The notes under the pieces: generated by a model
Seen by the model: only the letters and a program-made list of their open reading frames with translations
What the model was told of the DNA's origin: nothing
The model's database searches: none
In this document: in pieces, positions 34,668-45,080 of the stretch
How the letters are laid out: every line of letters begins with the position of its first letter
Position numbering within the stretch: position 1 is the first letter of the stretch
Source: Branchipolynoe longqiensis
Taxonomy: Eukaryota; Annelida; Polychaeta; Phyllodocida; Polynoidae
DNA length: 64,000 nucleotides
Assembly: GCA_030323885.1 (NCBI GenBank)
Contig: CM059198.1
Span: 76,221,045 to 76,285,044, forward strand
Reading direction: 5' to 3'
Program-made: the position numbers and the translations under genes

Positions 34668-35710
34668 AATAATACTTTCATTTGAAAATTCATGAACATA
34701 AACGGTTGAATATTATCATCAGGTTCATTTGAAAATTCATGGACATAAAAGGTTTCAATATTATTGTCGTGGGGGTGATGAAAATGGGAAATACTGTGCC
34801 TAGAGCGGGACTCGAACCCGCATCTCTTTGCATTCCGGGCCAGTGTGCTAACCATTACACCACCTAGGCTACCTGATATCAACACACTCCCCACGCCTAC
34901 CTGTCTATGTGGTTACTTGCCTGAGAGGTCAGTGCAGACCACTACACTCGTCCCCCTGGAATTGTAAGTCTTGTAATGCTTACAATTACATACATACAGG
35001 CAATGCACTAACACATACATACACAGGGTAGGTTCAACAACCATACAGCGCAAAGCTTGTACAGGATCCTGATCACGGCAACCAGTGTCGTGGGGGTGAT
35101 GAAAATGGGAAATACTGTGCCTAGAGCGGGACTCGCACCCGCATCTCTTTGCATTCCGGGCCAGTGTGCTAACCATTACACCACCTAGGCTACCTGATAT
35201 CAACACACTCCCCATGCCTACCTGTCTATGTGGTTACTTGCCTGAGAGGTCAGTGCAGACCACTACATTATCATTGTTGTCATGAAACGTGGTTCATTTG
35301 TAAATTCATAGACATATGCATGTGTCTTGGTGATGTGGTTCATTTGAAAATTCATAAACATAAAGTGTTGAATATTGCCATGATGTCATGAAAGGTGGTT
35401 CATTTGAAAATTCATAGACATATAAGGTGCTGAATATTATCATTGTTCATGAAAAGGTAAATATAATGCTGAATGTTGTCATTTGTTGTCATGAAAGGTT
35501 GGTTTACTTGAAAAATCATGAACATATAATGTTTCGAATATTACTATTTATGCATGGAAATGTGGTTCATTTGAAAATTCATAGACACAAATATGTCATG
35601 AAAGGTGGTTCATTTGAAAATTCATAGACATAAAATGCTGAATATTGTCATTTAATTCATGAAAAGGTGGTTCGTTTGAAAATTCATGGACATAAAATGT
35701 TGAACATTGC
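34668..35710. repeat. About 60-bp minisatellite interrupted by an LTR element
   Basis: Units read GGTTCATTTGAAAATTCATAG, ACATAAA and TGCTGAATATTATCATTGT plus CATGAAA. Two units lie left of 34764 and six or more right of 35268. The array context around the inserted element gives its empty-site sequence. Confidence 0.85.
34765..35267 (-). mobile_element. Miniature LTR retroelement with tRNA-like LTRs, copy 2 (best preserved)
   Basis: LTRs at 34765-34946 and 35086-35267 (182 bp each, two differences) flank a 139-bp centre; TTAT flanks both sides (34761-34764, 35268-35271). Read on the minus strand, the LTR starts TGTAGTGGTCTGCACTGACC. It includes a 73-nt tRNA-like fold: acceptor GCCTAGG/TCTAGGC plus A, D arm GTGT/GCAC, and T arm GCGGG-TTCGAGT-CCCGC. 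The anticodon arm is degenerate. The centre begins CTGGTTGCCG and ends AGGGGGACGAG. Both LTRs share GGCTACCTG and CACTCCCCA, not seen in other copies. Open frames across the LTRs are translations of the tRNA-like sequence. Confidence 0.85.
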
Positions 35711-35934
35711 CATTTATTATCAAACATATTATTAACTTATGCTGTCATTGACATTGTTGAGGTTGTTCTATGAACATATTAATGATCTTTGAACTGGAAA
35801 ATGTATATTGTTATATAATCTATAGTGATAGATTTAAAATCTTGAAAAATACTTGTGGAATTGTATTATTCAAAATACTTTATTGAATAAAAATCAGATA
35901 TATGTAACGCGAAGTATGGTAACTTCCTGCGAAA

Positions 35935-36115
35935 TGATACTATAGATCGATAACAACTCTTCAACACCGGATCGATATCATCAATACCAACTCGATGCAG
36001 TTGTTCTGACGAGAACACTGGCATATATGGAATTGATGCTGGGATCGATAGTGACTCTTCGAGACTGATCGATAGCAACACGATGCAGTAGTTAGGTTGG
36101 GAACACTGGCATATA
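35935..36115. repeat. Two tandem units of about 110 bp
   Basis: GATCGATAACAACTCTTC/GATCGATAGTGACTCTTC, CAACTCGATGCAG/CAACACGATGCAG and GAACACTGGCATATAT recur in order. Confidence 0.7.
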
Positions 36116-36678
36116 TTTATTGAATGAAAAATTGACGTTTCCCCGATGGAAACAATTGACATTGAAAATTGACGGCAACTGCTGGAGAAATGCCTGATAC
36201 TGCTACGGCATATGTAAAACTTGAGCTAAAAGCTAGAAATCTATTGTTATTTAATAATATAGATGCGGTCATTGTGATTTCATTGTTTTGTTTACCTTTC
36301 GAATCTAATGGACCTGTCACATTACGACCTATGCTGGCGGCGTATGCGTAATGTCAAAACGTTATAGGTCGACGTAAGCCGACCTTTTTGCACTGCGTGA
36401 GCTCCCAGCCGCATTTGAAGCGTATGCGTAACCTACCCCTAGCCTATGGCGGCGTAACTCAACCTATGCGCGGCCTACTGTGATGTGTCTTGACGGTTGT
36501 GATTGACAGGTCAAGCGTATATGTAACCTATGCCAACTTATGAGTAGCGTATGCACAACCTATGCGAAGCGTATGCAAAGCGTGCGATGACGCATGCTAT
36601 CGGCGAGAGGTCACAGGGGTCGGTCGCAGCCTGGTTATAAATACCCTGGAACAGCAGCTGTCCCCTCACTCTTCCACC

Positions 36679-37129
36679 ATGCCTGCTAAGAAGAACACCA
36701 CTACTGCTGCTGCTACACCAGCCTCCATAGCTGGAGGAGGACTAGGCCATGGGAGAGGCAGGAAGAGGCAGACTTTGCCATCTTCACCATCACCAGTCTC
36801 ACCTGCCTCATCACCTGACCACTCTCCAGAACACCACTCTCCAGAACACCACTCTCCACAACACCACTCTCCATTTGAAAAGCTGGAGATGGAAGTGTAG
36901 ACCCAGACAACACGACAGTGGCATTCCCGCTCCAGCTCTCCAGCTTCTCGTGGCAGCTCACGGGTGGCGTCCGCCTCAGTCTCCAGCAGCACCTCTGGCC
37001 TGTCCTCTGCCAAGAGAAGGAGGGCCAAGAAAAGCGACTGAGGGTCAGATGCTTGACTTCCTGCAGGAGAATCCAGTCATCTGGAATGTCAACATGACCG
37101 ACTACCACCGCATCAGAAAGTTTGTCTGA
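36679..37129 (+). pseudogene. Harbinger MADF/Myb-like DNA-binding protein remnant
   Basis: A start with good context, CCACCATG at 36679, opens a Thr/Ala- and Ser/Pro-rich N-terminus with GHGRGRKRQ and repeated PEHHS units, ending in a stop at 36898. After frame changes the sequence continues with AKRRRAKK and then GQMLDFLQENPVIWN plus MTDYHR. This matches the start of a MADF/Myb-SANT-like domain (FLxENPxxWN...Y). The domain is truncated after about 25 residues. Frameshifts and truncation make it a relic. Confidence 0.65.
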
Positions 37130-37735
37130 GTCAGTCAGTCCGACGGACTATTGAACTTGTCGGGGCTCTCGGGAGTGTTGGGGGTCTCCAACTTGTACCT
37201 CCCCCCCCCACCAGCCCCGATGTCACCAGCTGGGGCCGGCCCCAATAGGACGAACGAAAAGTGATTGTAAATATTTGTAGATATGTGTATATATGTGTAG
37301 ATATGTAGCTATGTAGTCATAGTTTGTATTTGTAGTAAAATGTAATGTTGTATTGTTTATGTTATGTATATATATATATATATGTCTATATGTAGCCATA
37401 GTTTGTATCTGTAGTAAAATGTAATGTTGTATTGTTTATGTTTGTATGTTTGAATGTATAAATGTATATATGTGTCAAGATGACTAAATACTGTAAACTA
37501 GAATTTTTGTGTCCGTGTTCAATAATGGCATGCCATAATGTAATTGTTATAAATTAAAGTACAATTAAAGTAAAATTGAAAATAAAGAATAATTATCAAT
37601 AATATTAAGGACACATGTCTCTACCCTCTCTTCCCCTTCCTTCCTCCACCTTTCTGACCCTATCTCTTTCTCTGACCCTCTCTTTCCCTGTGTTCTTAGT
37701 ATGTATGTAAAAACAGTGGTTATGCTTTCAAAAGT

Positions 37736-37987
37736 TTAATTCTTACAAAAAGAGAGCAAATTCCTTACAATTATTGTCCGCTGCTGCCTCCTCCTTCTCC
37801 TCTCGATACGTGCCGCCAGAAGAACCATGAGGCAGAGACCTAGCTCATGGTTATAAAGGGCAATTCTGTACCGTTGCTGGAACCATAGCTGTTGTGCCTG
37901 GACATCCATCCTGTCTGAGCAGCCGAGCATGAATGACAGAAGAAAGTCTGGTGGCACTTTTATATACCGAGACCATAGGTTGGGCAT
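37736..37987 (-). pseudogene. Harbinger nuclease (DDE) N-terminal remnant
   Basis: An 83-residue minus-strand frame includes LMVLLAARIERRRRRQQR, resembling the hydrophobic-then-polyarginine start of Harbinger nucleases. No DDE residues remain. Identification rests on this segment and on its position facing the MADF-like remnant inside shared TIRs. Confidence 0.5.
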
Positions 37988-38354
37988 ACGCCAGACGTAG
38001 GCTTGTTATACGCTAGGAGCACGCTCGAATACGTTACACATAAGCTAGGCGTACGCTATATACGCTAGAGATATGCCAAAGGCGCGGGTTCAGTGAAGGC
38101 CTAACCTTTGCCGACCTACCCCTAACCTATGCCGGCGTACGCCTAGCGTATGAGCAATGTATGAGGCATATGCTGGCATAGCTTGCAAATTTTGAACATG
38201 CACAAAACTTTTTCGGCGGCTCGATGTACTCCGACCTATGAAGAGTGTATATGATGTATGCCCAACCTATGCCTGTGTATGACGACATATTGGTCAAAAA
38301 CCGCATACGCCAACATAAGCTAACGCCATAGGTCGTAGTGTGACAGGCCCTTAA

Positions 38355-39786
38355 ATTAGCGCTGTGCGTATACGGCATTCTGTCGTTCGTGATTAGATTT
38401 GTTAAAACTGATATTTGATACTTGTACAGGTGGTAGAAAAAGACACTTTGAATCAATTTCTGCCTTTATTTAGACTGAAAACGACTTATTATTGGTGAAA
38501 TCGAAGAATGGTTTGGTTTTGCAAGAAAATAGTTTGCGAAACTAGGTCATCAATTCAAACTGCTTAAGCCTTGTTTTCTCATAGACTTGAGATCCGCAAT
38601 GTTAACTCAATCAGGGATGAAAGTGGTCTCTGGGGAAAAAAAGCGGAAATGCTGATATTCTCCCATAGGCTTAGCATTGTCAGGAAATCGCGGACCTGTC
38701 GAACAACCACACGTCTACCATCTATGTCTTCAGGTTTCTGCGAGTTTGACACCCGGAAATACAAAATAAGTGGCCAAGTGCATCAATACATTTCAAAATG
38801 GTAGTAAACCCCAAATCCGATTTGTACTAATGTAAGGTTGATGCTTTGAGACAGAAATGTACCTCGAGAGTGTCACATAAGACCTCTAAACTGTCACAAA
38901 GTTTTTTAAAAAGGTCGGATTACACTAAAAATTATCGCAAATTGTTCATATGCTTCTTTTAACATCATATTAGATATCAGAAATGATTGAAAATGGTCAT
39001 ATTTTTTATTATTATTTTTATTCGAAGTCTGAAACCTTATCTATTAAGACACGTTAGATTTAAGTCACTATTCATTATTGGTTAATGGATACGATATGTT
39101 AGATTGAGTACAACGTAGTGATGTAAACTTCTTTCTACGCTGCTTGGGCAGGTGGTAAGAAGTGGAGGAGCGGGGTGCGTTTGGGAAATACAAATGGTAT
39201 ATTATGGGAAAAGGTATATAGTGCCATGTGCATAATTGTTTATGTAGTTGCTGGTGATCCTTTACTCATGGTCAATAGTCATTGTGTGTTAGTTAGAATA
39301 ATAACAATAGGTATGCAGGTATTGCAGGTATTGCAGGTATAGCAATACCTCAGGGAGTTTGACGCCCCTGCCCTGCAGAGTTGTAAACAACTGCCTTGTG
39401 GTACAGGTTCTTGACAGAACCGAAGGCTAAGGGAGCAAACCTTAAACAGAAACCCATGTCACTGTGGCAGCATTAAGAGCGGTTGATGTATGGAACTCCC
39501 AACATCGACCAGCCACTGCAGGGACAAATAGTTTTGCGCCTGTCTTGACATGTTCTTGCCGGTGTGAAACCGATATTTGCTCCCTGAGAGAGTGCCGCTG
39601 GTAACTTGCAAAAGCCAGCAGCACTTCAACACCTTTGCAGTCAGCTTTCATGAAATGTACAACCGCAGAGACATTAAGACCGACTCATGGACGCAACTCT
39701 CACAGCAGAGAGCTAAATGGAGAGCGGCAGTCAAGTAATGAAAGCAGTCTTTGTCGCATCGCGACCGACAGCATGATGATGATGTT
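38355..39786. other. No gene recognised
   Basis: Short open frames only. A tandem GCAGGTATTGCAGGTATTGC lies near 39320. No shared repeats were identified. Confidence 0.45.
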
Positions 39787-40165
39787 AGTTAGATAGTGTG
39801 AAAGGGCACTAGGAGATAGTGTGTAAGGGGCATATGGAGCTCTACCCACTACCCCCCCCCCCATTAGTCACGGATCACCACACACTCAGCTCAGACAGGT
39901 GGTGGCCAGGGAGCCACACCGCATGGTGTTGGTGGGCAGATCATTGTAGCCATGGCGACACAGGAATGCTTGATGTTCAATGGGTGAGCTATAAATGCTT
40001 GATGCTCATTGGAGAATATGGTCAGGTGACCTACCATACCAGATCCATGTACCACTATAAATAATAAAGCTGCGGGCATTGGCTCTCTCTCTACTTTCAC
40101 TCTTTATACTCTTCCTTCCTCCTTTTGCCTGTATTGATTTCATTATAGCCTGCCTACACAAGCAC
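39787..40165 (+). mobile_element. LTR-like sequence, third copy
   Basis: Starts near TGTTAGTTAGATAGTG and has a C run at 39851-39861, the TATA/poly(A) block ACTATAAATAATAAAGC, GGCTCTCTCTCTACTTTCAC, then CCTTTTGCCTGTATTGATTTC. It ends near CTACACA. Landmark order equals 17721-18224 and 27830-28295, although overall similarity is low. Confidence 0.5.
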
Positions 40166-40794
40166 AGATTCCAGCCGTCAACTTTACAAGTAGTTGATCT
40201 AAGGCAGTGAAGTCATTCTGTCACTACTATACCCCCTAATTTTGTTGAGATTTATGTCCATTTTCCTAGCAATTACATTGATTATGCTTAAACTATAACA
40301 GTATTGGTTTGTTTCTGGTAATTCGTTTTTTCTACATGGTTATGTTGGTAGTCAGATGAAATTTCAAAGATATTGATTGCGTACTTTTTAAAATAAAAGG
40401 ATTTATGTAGCCCATATCTCTTAATTGTTCATACTGGCAGATGCAAATTCAAGTTTGTTGTAATTTTTAATGACCAATATCACGAAAAATAAAAAGGTGG
40501 TTACTCTGGAAAAAATACTTGAAATATGCATAATAGTAATACACATTCCTGAAATACAAGTTCCTGTGTCCATCACTTTTTTAAAAATAATTGAGCGCTG
40601 AAATGTGGGTTTCAAGCAAACTGTCAAAATACGTGATTTTGGGGTCAAATTTGGGAGTATTAAAGACCCTATAACTTTTGAACTAATCATCCGATTTTAA
40701 TCAACTTTGTGTCTTTTCTCTTCTGGTACAAGCTATCAAACTGTATTAAAATATAGTACTTTCTATGGAGTTGCAAAAAGAGCGGGGATACCTA

Positions 40795-40945
40795 ATACTA
40801 GTGCACTTATTAAACATTTATCGCCACACAAAAGGGAATACTAAAGCAATTGAATAGAACCTAATTTTGCATGGTTGCACTTCAAATATCTCAAAAGTTA
40901 GCCATTTAAAATAAAAGTTACTTCAAGCTAATGTAAGGCATATAA
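40795..40945 (+). mobile_element. TTAA-type TIR element, right part of the split copy
   Basis: Resumes the family at ATACTAGTGCACTTATTAAAC and continues through TGCATGGTTGCACTTCAAAT and TTTAAAATAAAAGTTACTTC. It is truncated before its 3' TIR. Confidence 0.75.
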
Positions 40946-41179
40946 GATGGAGATTGGATATGGTGCTGATACTTTTGTTTAATACATGGTCGGCGATATC
41001 AGACGTTTGCTCCGATTTTTTAAACCCATCTAAACCAACTACAAATCATCCAAAGGTGAGCAAAGTAGTTCATTAAACGACCATACACCAAGCAGAATAC
41101 ACCAAGCATATGAGGCGCAGGTAAACACTAATAGCGAAAGTGGTATTGCGACACTCACATAAGACAGGTAAACAATCCA

Positions 41180-41406
41180 CACAAAACAGCGAAATCTGTT
41201 TGTGACACACGCACATGCTGTAGCGCATAGGCAGCACACTTTTGGGCTACACTTCCGCACCAGCAAGCGCGTAAACAACGAAATCCATTTGCGACACATG
41301 CACATGCTGTGTCGCATACGCGGCACACTTTTTGGCTGCACTTCCGCCCCAAGTGAGCCCGTAAACAACACACATCCCGAACGCAAAACGTCCAGACCCG
41401 AGAAAC
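41180..41406 (+). repeat. Tandem monomers upstream of a LINE ORF
   Basis: Two to two and a half units of about 88 bp (GTAAACAACGAAATCCATTT, CACATGCACATGCTGTGTCG, CACTTCCGC) lie directly before the ATG at 41407. Tandem monomers in this position are a common 5' UTR or promoter arrangement in LINEs. Confidence 0.6.
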
Positions 41407-42052
41407 ATGGATTCAAAGTTCCTACTATGTGGAGATTCCAGGATAAGAACCATCGCACCCAAAATAGTGGAGGAACTGAATTGGAGGGCTCACCAGAACT
41501 TCAGAATATACACAGAAACCCATCCTGGTGCTGGGACCAGCAGGATAGTAGACCGAATTCTCCAGAAATTCAATGCAGAAAAGCTAGACCAAGTATACAT
41601 AATGGCAGGAATCTGTGACCTGACCATCAAAACAGGAAAGAGGAAGCTAACTCCACAATTCCAGGATAAGGATTCCCTGCTCCTTTATATGACAGAGGAA
41701 TTCCGACATGCACAAGCAATCATGCTACAAATAACAGACACACCGGTAATCTGTGAATTGGTGGGAAATGGACATTGAAACTTATACAGGAAGAAATGAT
41801 CACCCCAGCTACCAAACACTAATAAACAGATGCATACCAGAAATAAATGCCTTCATCCATAGACTAAATGAAGGAATACCAAATACAAGCCTAAGGACGC
41901 CCAGATATGGGACGTACGTCCACAAGCTGCGAAAGGGGAAATGGACAGCTCAATATGCATATGGACTATATGATGGTGTCCATTATACGCAAACATTCGC
42001 ACATAAAATAGCAGCCAAAGTATCGGACTGCATCATTGCGAACTGTAAGTGA
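41407..42052 (+). pseudogene. SGNH/esterase-like LINE ORF1 domain
   Basis: Starts MDSKFLLCGDSRIR, where GDS is the SGNH block I serine region. It then has GAGTSRIVDRI, VYIMAGICDL and, after a frame change near 41760, DGVHYTQTFAHKIAAKV, resembling the SGNH Asp-x-x-His end block. Esterase-like domains occur in ORF1 of CR1/L2-type LINEs. The upstream monomers and the ORF2-like segment 270 bp downstream favour a LINE over a host lipase. The single frameshift suggests decay. Confidence 0.6.
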
Positions 42053-42319
42053 GACAGATGAGCGCACAAGCGGATAAGTATCCCTTTTTCATTCTCTTGT
42101 TTCTCTTCTCTCTCCTCCCTCCTATTTTCTTTCTCTTCTCTCTTTCCTTTTCCCTAAAACTGTCATATATAAGCTCTCTGCCGCAACTAACTGTTAGACT
42201 AGCTGGCTGTATACAGGTTAAACCTACAGATGCGTGTTACCTTAGAAACACTAACTATATCATATGATCATGATATCACCGACCTGCAGGAGCAGAAACT
42301 GATACAACACAGAATTAAT

Positions 42320-42625
42320 CAAAACAATTATGGACAAGTATAAGCCAGATAAAGTAGCTAAAGCAAGCGGGAGACTTCATCACATAGAAGAGTACCATAA
42401 AGCAAGAAATCAAAGCCATAAATCAGTGTGGAAGGCCAAAAGGAAATTTATTATCACACAAGACCAAAAATGGGGTAAAAACTTGCATAAATTCTGGAAC
42501 AACATAAAGATCCTAATTCCAAACGACAAAAATAAAGATACAATTACCTTATATGAGGGAATTGAAATCAGCAACAAGGATACAGCAATGTTTTCAATAC
42601 ACTCCACATGACAAACACAGCAATC
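42320..42625 (+). pseudogene. LINE ORF2 segment between endonuclease and RT
   Basis: The frame contains KWGKNLHKFWNNIKILIP, KNKDTITLYEG and ISNKDTAMF, then after a shift FNTLHM. This pattern (KxFWxxI...I.D...A..FN.F) is typical of the LINE linker before RT. Endonuclease and RT are missing, and the sequence is probably the same decayed LINE as the SGNH ORF. Confidence 0.5.
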
Positions 42626-42629
42626 ACTA

Positions 42630-43280
42630 TTGTTATGTAGTAGGAATCAGTTACAGCAACATCATCCACTTTGGAGCATTTGAAATAGTGTTTTCAGCTC
42701 GCCGGTTGCCAAATTGGCCTCACTTCTTCAGCTTCTTGATTTGCGTGCCGTGAATGATTTTACTATTTTTTATGCTGATTTAAGAGCAAAAAGCTTGCTC
42801 TTCAATTTGATATGTGTTGAACCTTGAATTTCACCGTGAAAGCTTTTCTTCAACTTTTCCTTTCGAATTTCCCCTCACTTCTATTACATGTATCTCAACA
42901 TCTTTGGTCTCAAAATGAGGCTCAAACTGTCTTCTGTCCTGCCATTGTTAGATATTCTTAGTAACTGTTTAACACACATATCACTGCCACACAAAAGACA
43001 TGGGGGTTCAGGACCAACTCCTGCCAGGTTTCATGTAGCCTGGCTGAGTCACTGATGGCAGCCTGTTTGGAGTAGCTAGTATTATTTTTCAAACTATGCG
43101 CAACCACTTTTGGAAAATGACCAATGCATTTGAGACCCCTCAGAAGAAACGTTACTGATCTTCTGAGCCTCGACCAATCAGAATGTGCCTTATATCAATA
43201 GAAAGCTATGACCTTGACCTACGATGTAGTGTGATTTTTGTAACGATGCATTTAGGTTTTCTTAAACAAGTTAAAGTTGC
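42630..43280. other. No gene recognised
   Basis: Moderately AT-rich, without repeats or exons I can support. Confidence 0.4.
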
Positions 43281-43289
43281 TGTATCCAC

Positions 43290-44060
43290 TTTGACACTTC
43301 ATAACATTTTAGGCTATGATCCGTTCTCAAAGAACTCGATACCATTAAAAAGAGAAATAACTCTTTAATGTGATATATATAACACGACCCGGAAATATTG
43401 CCCTCGGAAAGTCCGTTTTAGTTTTGTTTAGGTTTTTTTCAATGAATTTATTTACCATGCCCATACAGTTTTAGGCTGGGATCAACTCTCAAAGAACTCC
43501 ATACCACTAAAAAGAGAAGAACTCGTTTTCAAAATGATATATGACATGACTCGGAAATATCTCTCCCGGAAAGTGGTTTCTTGTGTTTTTTTAAGTATAT
43601 ATATTTATGAATTGATTTACCCTGACCATAACATTTTAGGCTGAGATCAACTCTCAAAGAACTCAATACCAGTAAAAAAAAAATAAAAAAGAGGAGAAAT
43701 CGCTCTTTAAGACTTTAAAATGATATATGACACGACTCGGAAATATCGCTCTCAGAAAGTGTTTTTTTATGTTTGTTTAAAAAGTATATATTTACAAATT
43801 GATTTACCCTGACCATAAAAATGTTATGCTGTGGTCAGTTTTCAAGGAACTCTATACCATTAAAAAGAGGAGAGAATGCTCTTAAAACTGAAATATCGCT
43901 CTCAGAAAGTCCAGTTTCTTTTGTTTAGTTTTGTTGGTGGTTAAAAAGAGGAGAAATCGCTATTTAAAATGATATACAACATGACACAGAAATATCGCTC
44001 TCAGAAAGTTTTTTTTCTTTTTTTTAATAAGTTTTTTTTCTTTAAATTAATTTATTTACC
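43290..44060. repeat. Satellite-like array of about 150-180 bp units
   Basis: Four to five decaying units share TTTAGGCTGNGATCAACTCT, CAAAGAACTC, ATACCATTAAAAAGAGGAGA, AAAATGATATATGACACGAC and CGGAAATATCGCTCTCAGAA. Unit length varies through T-run expansions and internal deletions. Confidence 0.85.
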
Positions 44061-44740
44061 CTCAGAAACCTGCACTGCCGACTAAAAACACCCAGCTATT
44101 ATTGTTAAATTATATAAAAGGACGTTGAGCATATGCTTTCCTTTTATGACGTTCCTTTTAAAACTCCACAGAAGAGGCACAAACTTTGACAAAGTATCAG
44201 AGAATGACATTTCTTGCTTGATCCCTTATGTTCTGGAGATAACATTCACCTTCATACCATGGGAGTTGGGTGTATTGTACACCACAGCTTCCCAATTTGC
44301 CGCCACTTTTCTGACTTCAGTAGGCTGAGAGAAGGCCCCTGAAGGCAAAGGTAACACGGACCGACCTAGTTTCCTTTCTAAGCTGTTAGTACTATTTATT
44401 AGTAGTGTCACCACATTTAGCCTACCACATTGACACTACCTGTTCAACAGTTGTCTAAATTAAAGGAACCACACCACCCACAGCGTGTTGCTGCCAACAA
44501 GGCGTGGACATTTCGATTACTCGTCATTTGTTAGGTATGTGCAAAAAAAATTCAAACCCCTTCAATAATTAAAAAAAAAGGCACCGCTGGAAAGAGCTTG
44601 AAATGCCATTTAACATGACACCAAGATTATGGGAAAAGGGGGAGTATTAAGGAAGTTATGGCCGTTTCCAACTCTGAAATTGGTCATTATTTTCTTACAT
44701 AAAATTAAGGTATAAGCACTAAATTTCTGTGACCGAAATT
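44061..44740. other. No gene recognised
   Basis: Short frames only, with no supported exon or shared repeat. Confidence 0.4.
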
Positions 44741-44749
44741 GGTGACTTT

Positions 44750-45080
44750 TAAGGGAAAATGCATGTAATTTCTTTAATAATTGAGATATCTCGATGAAAT
44801 TTGGACTGAAGCTAGATTAAGACATGTTCTATTGATATAATTCAATAAAGTGACATTCGAAACAAAATTAAGTGACCTGAAACAAAAGTAAAGTGACCTG
44901 AAACAAAACATTTCTGTGACTGAAATTCATGTACTTTCTTTAATAATTGAGATATCTTGATGAAATTTTCAGTGAAGCTAGTTTAATTTATGTTCTATTG
45001 ATGCAATTCAATAAGATGACATTTGAAACAAAATAAGATGCAATTCAATAAGATGGCCTTTGAAACAAAATAAGTGACAT
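44750..45080. repeat. Two tandem units of about 170-180 bp
   Basis: TTTCTTTAATAATTGAGATA, ATGAAATTT, GAAGCTAGTTTAA, GTTCTATTGATGCAATTCAA and TGACATTTGAAACAAAAT recur in order. A short AAATAAGATGCAATTCAATA re-duplication follows. Confidence 0.8.

Larger units (their letters stand above)
36309..38351. mobile_element. 2-kb PIF/Harbinger-type deletion derivative
   Basis: Ends match as TIRs (TGGACCTGTCACATTACGAC at the left, AGGGCCTGTCACACTACGAC from the right on the complement). TAA flanks both ends (36306-36308 and 38352-38354). Subterminal CCTATG/CGTATGCG words recur in both arms. Two converging gene remnants (Myb/MADF-like on plus, nuclease-like on minus) have the usual Harbinger layout. Most of the nuclease gene is deleted. 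Confidence 0.8.
27023..40794. mobile_element. 13.8-kb composite insertion bounded by TAGGTATCCC ends
   Basis: It splits a TTAA-type element whose two parts fit together. The inserted unit begins TAGGTATCCC and ends GGGATACCTA, and ATACTAG flanks it on both sides (27016-27022 and 40795-40801). The ends and duplication show an insertion, but TIRs longer than about 10 bp are not evident and no matching transposase is visible. Much of its present length comes from later insertions, described separately. Confidence 0.55.

Noticed and set aside
34840..34920. Functional host tRNA gene inside the LTR
   Set aside because: Acceptor, D and T arms fold but the anticodon arm does not, and identical modules lie in every LTR. 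It is part of the element.
34664..35215. Repeated minus-strand frames starting MGSVLISGSLGGVMVSTLA
   Set aside because: They are translations of the LTR and its tRNA-like module, recur at each LTR copy, and are broken by LTR polymorphisms.
41407..42052. Host SGNH hydrolase gene
   Set aside because: The upstream tandem monomers, downstream LINE linker and frameshift fit a LINE relic better.
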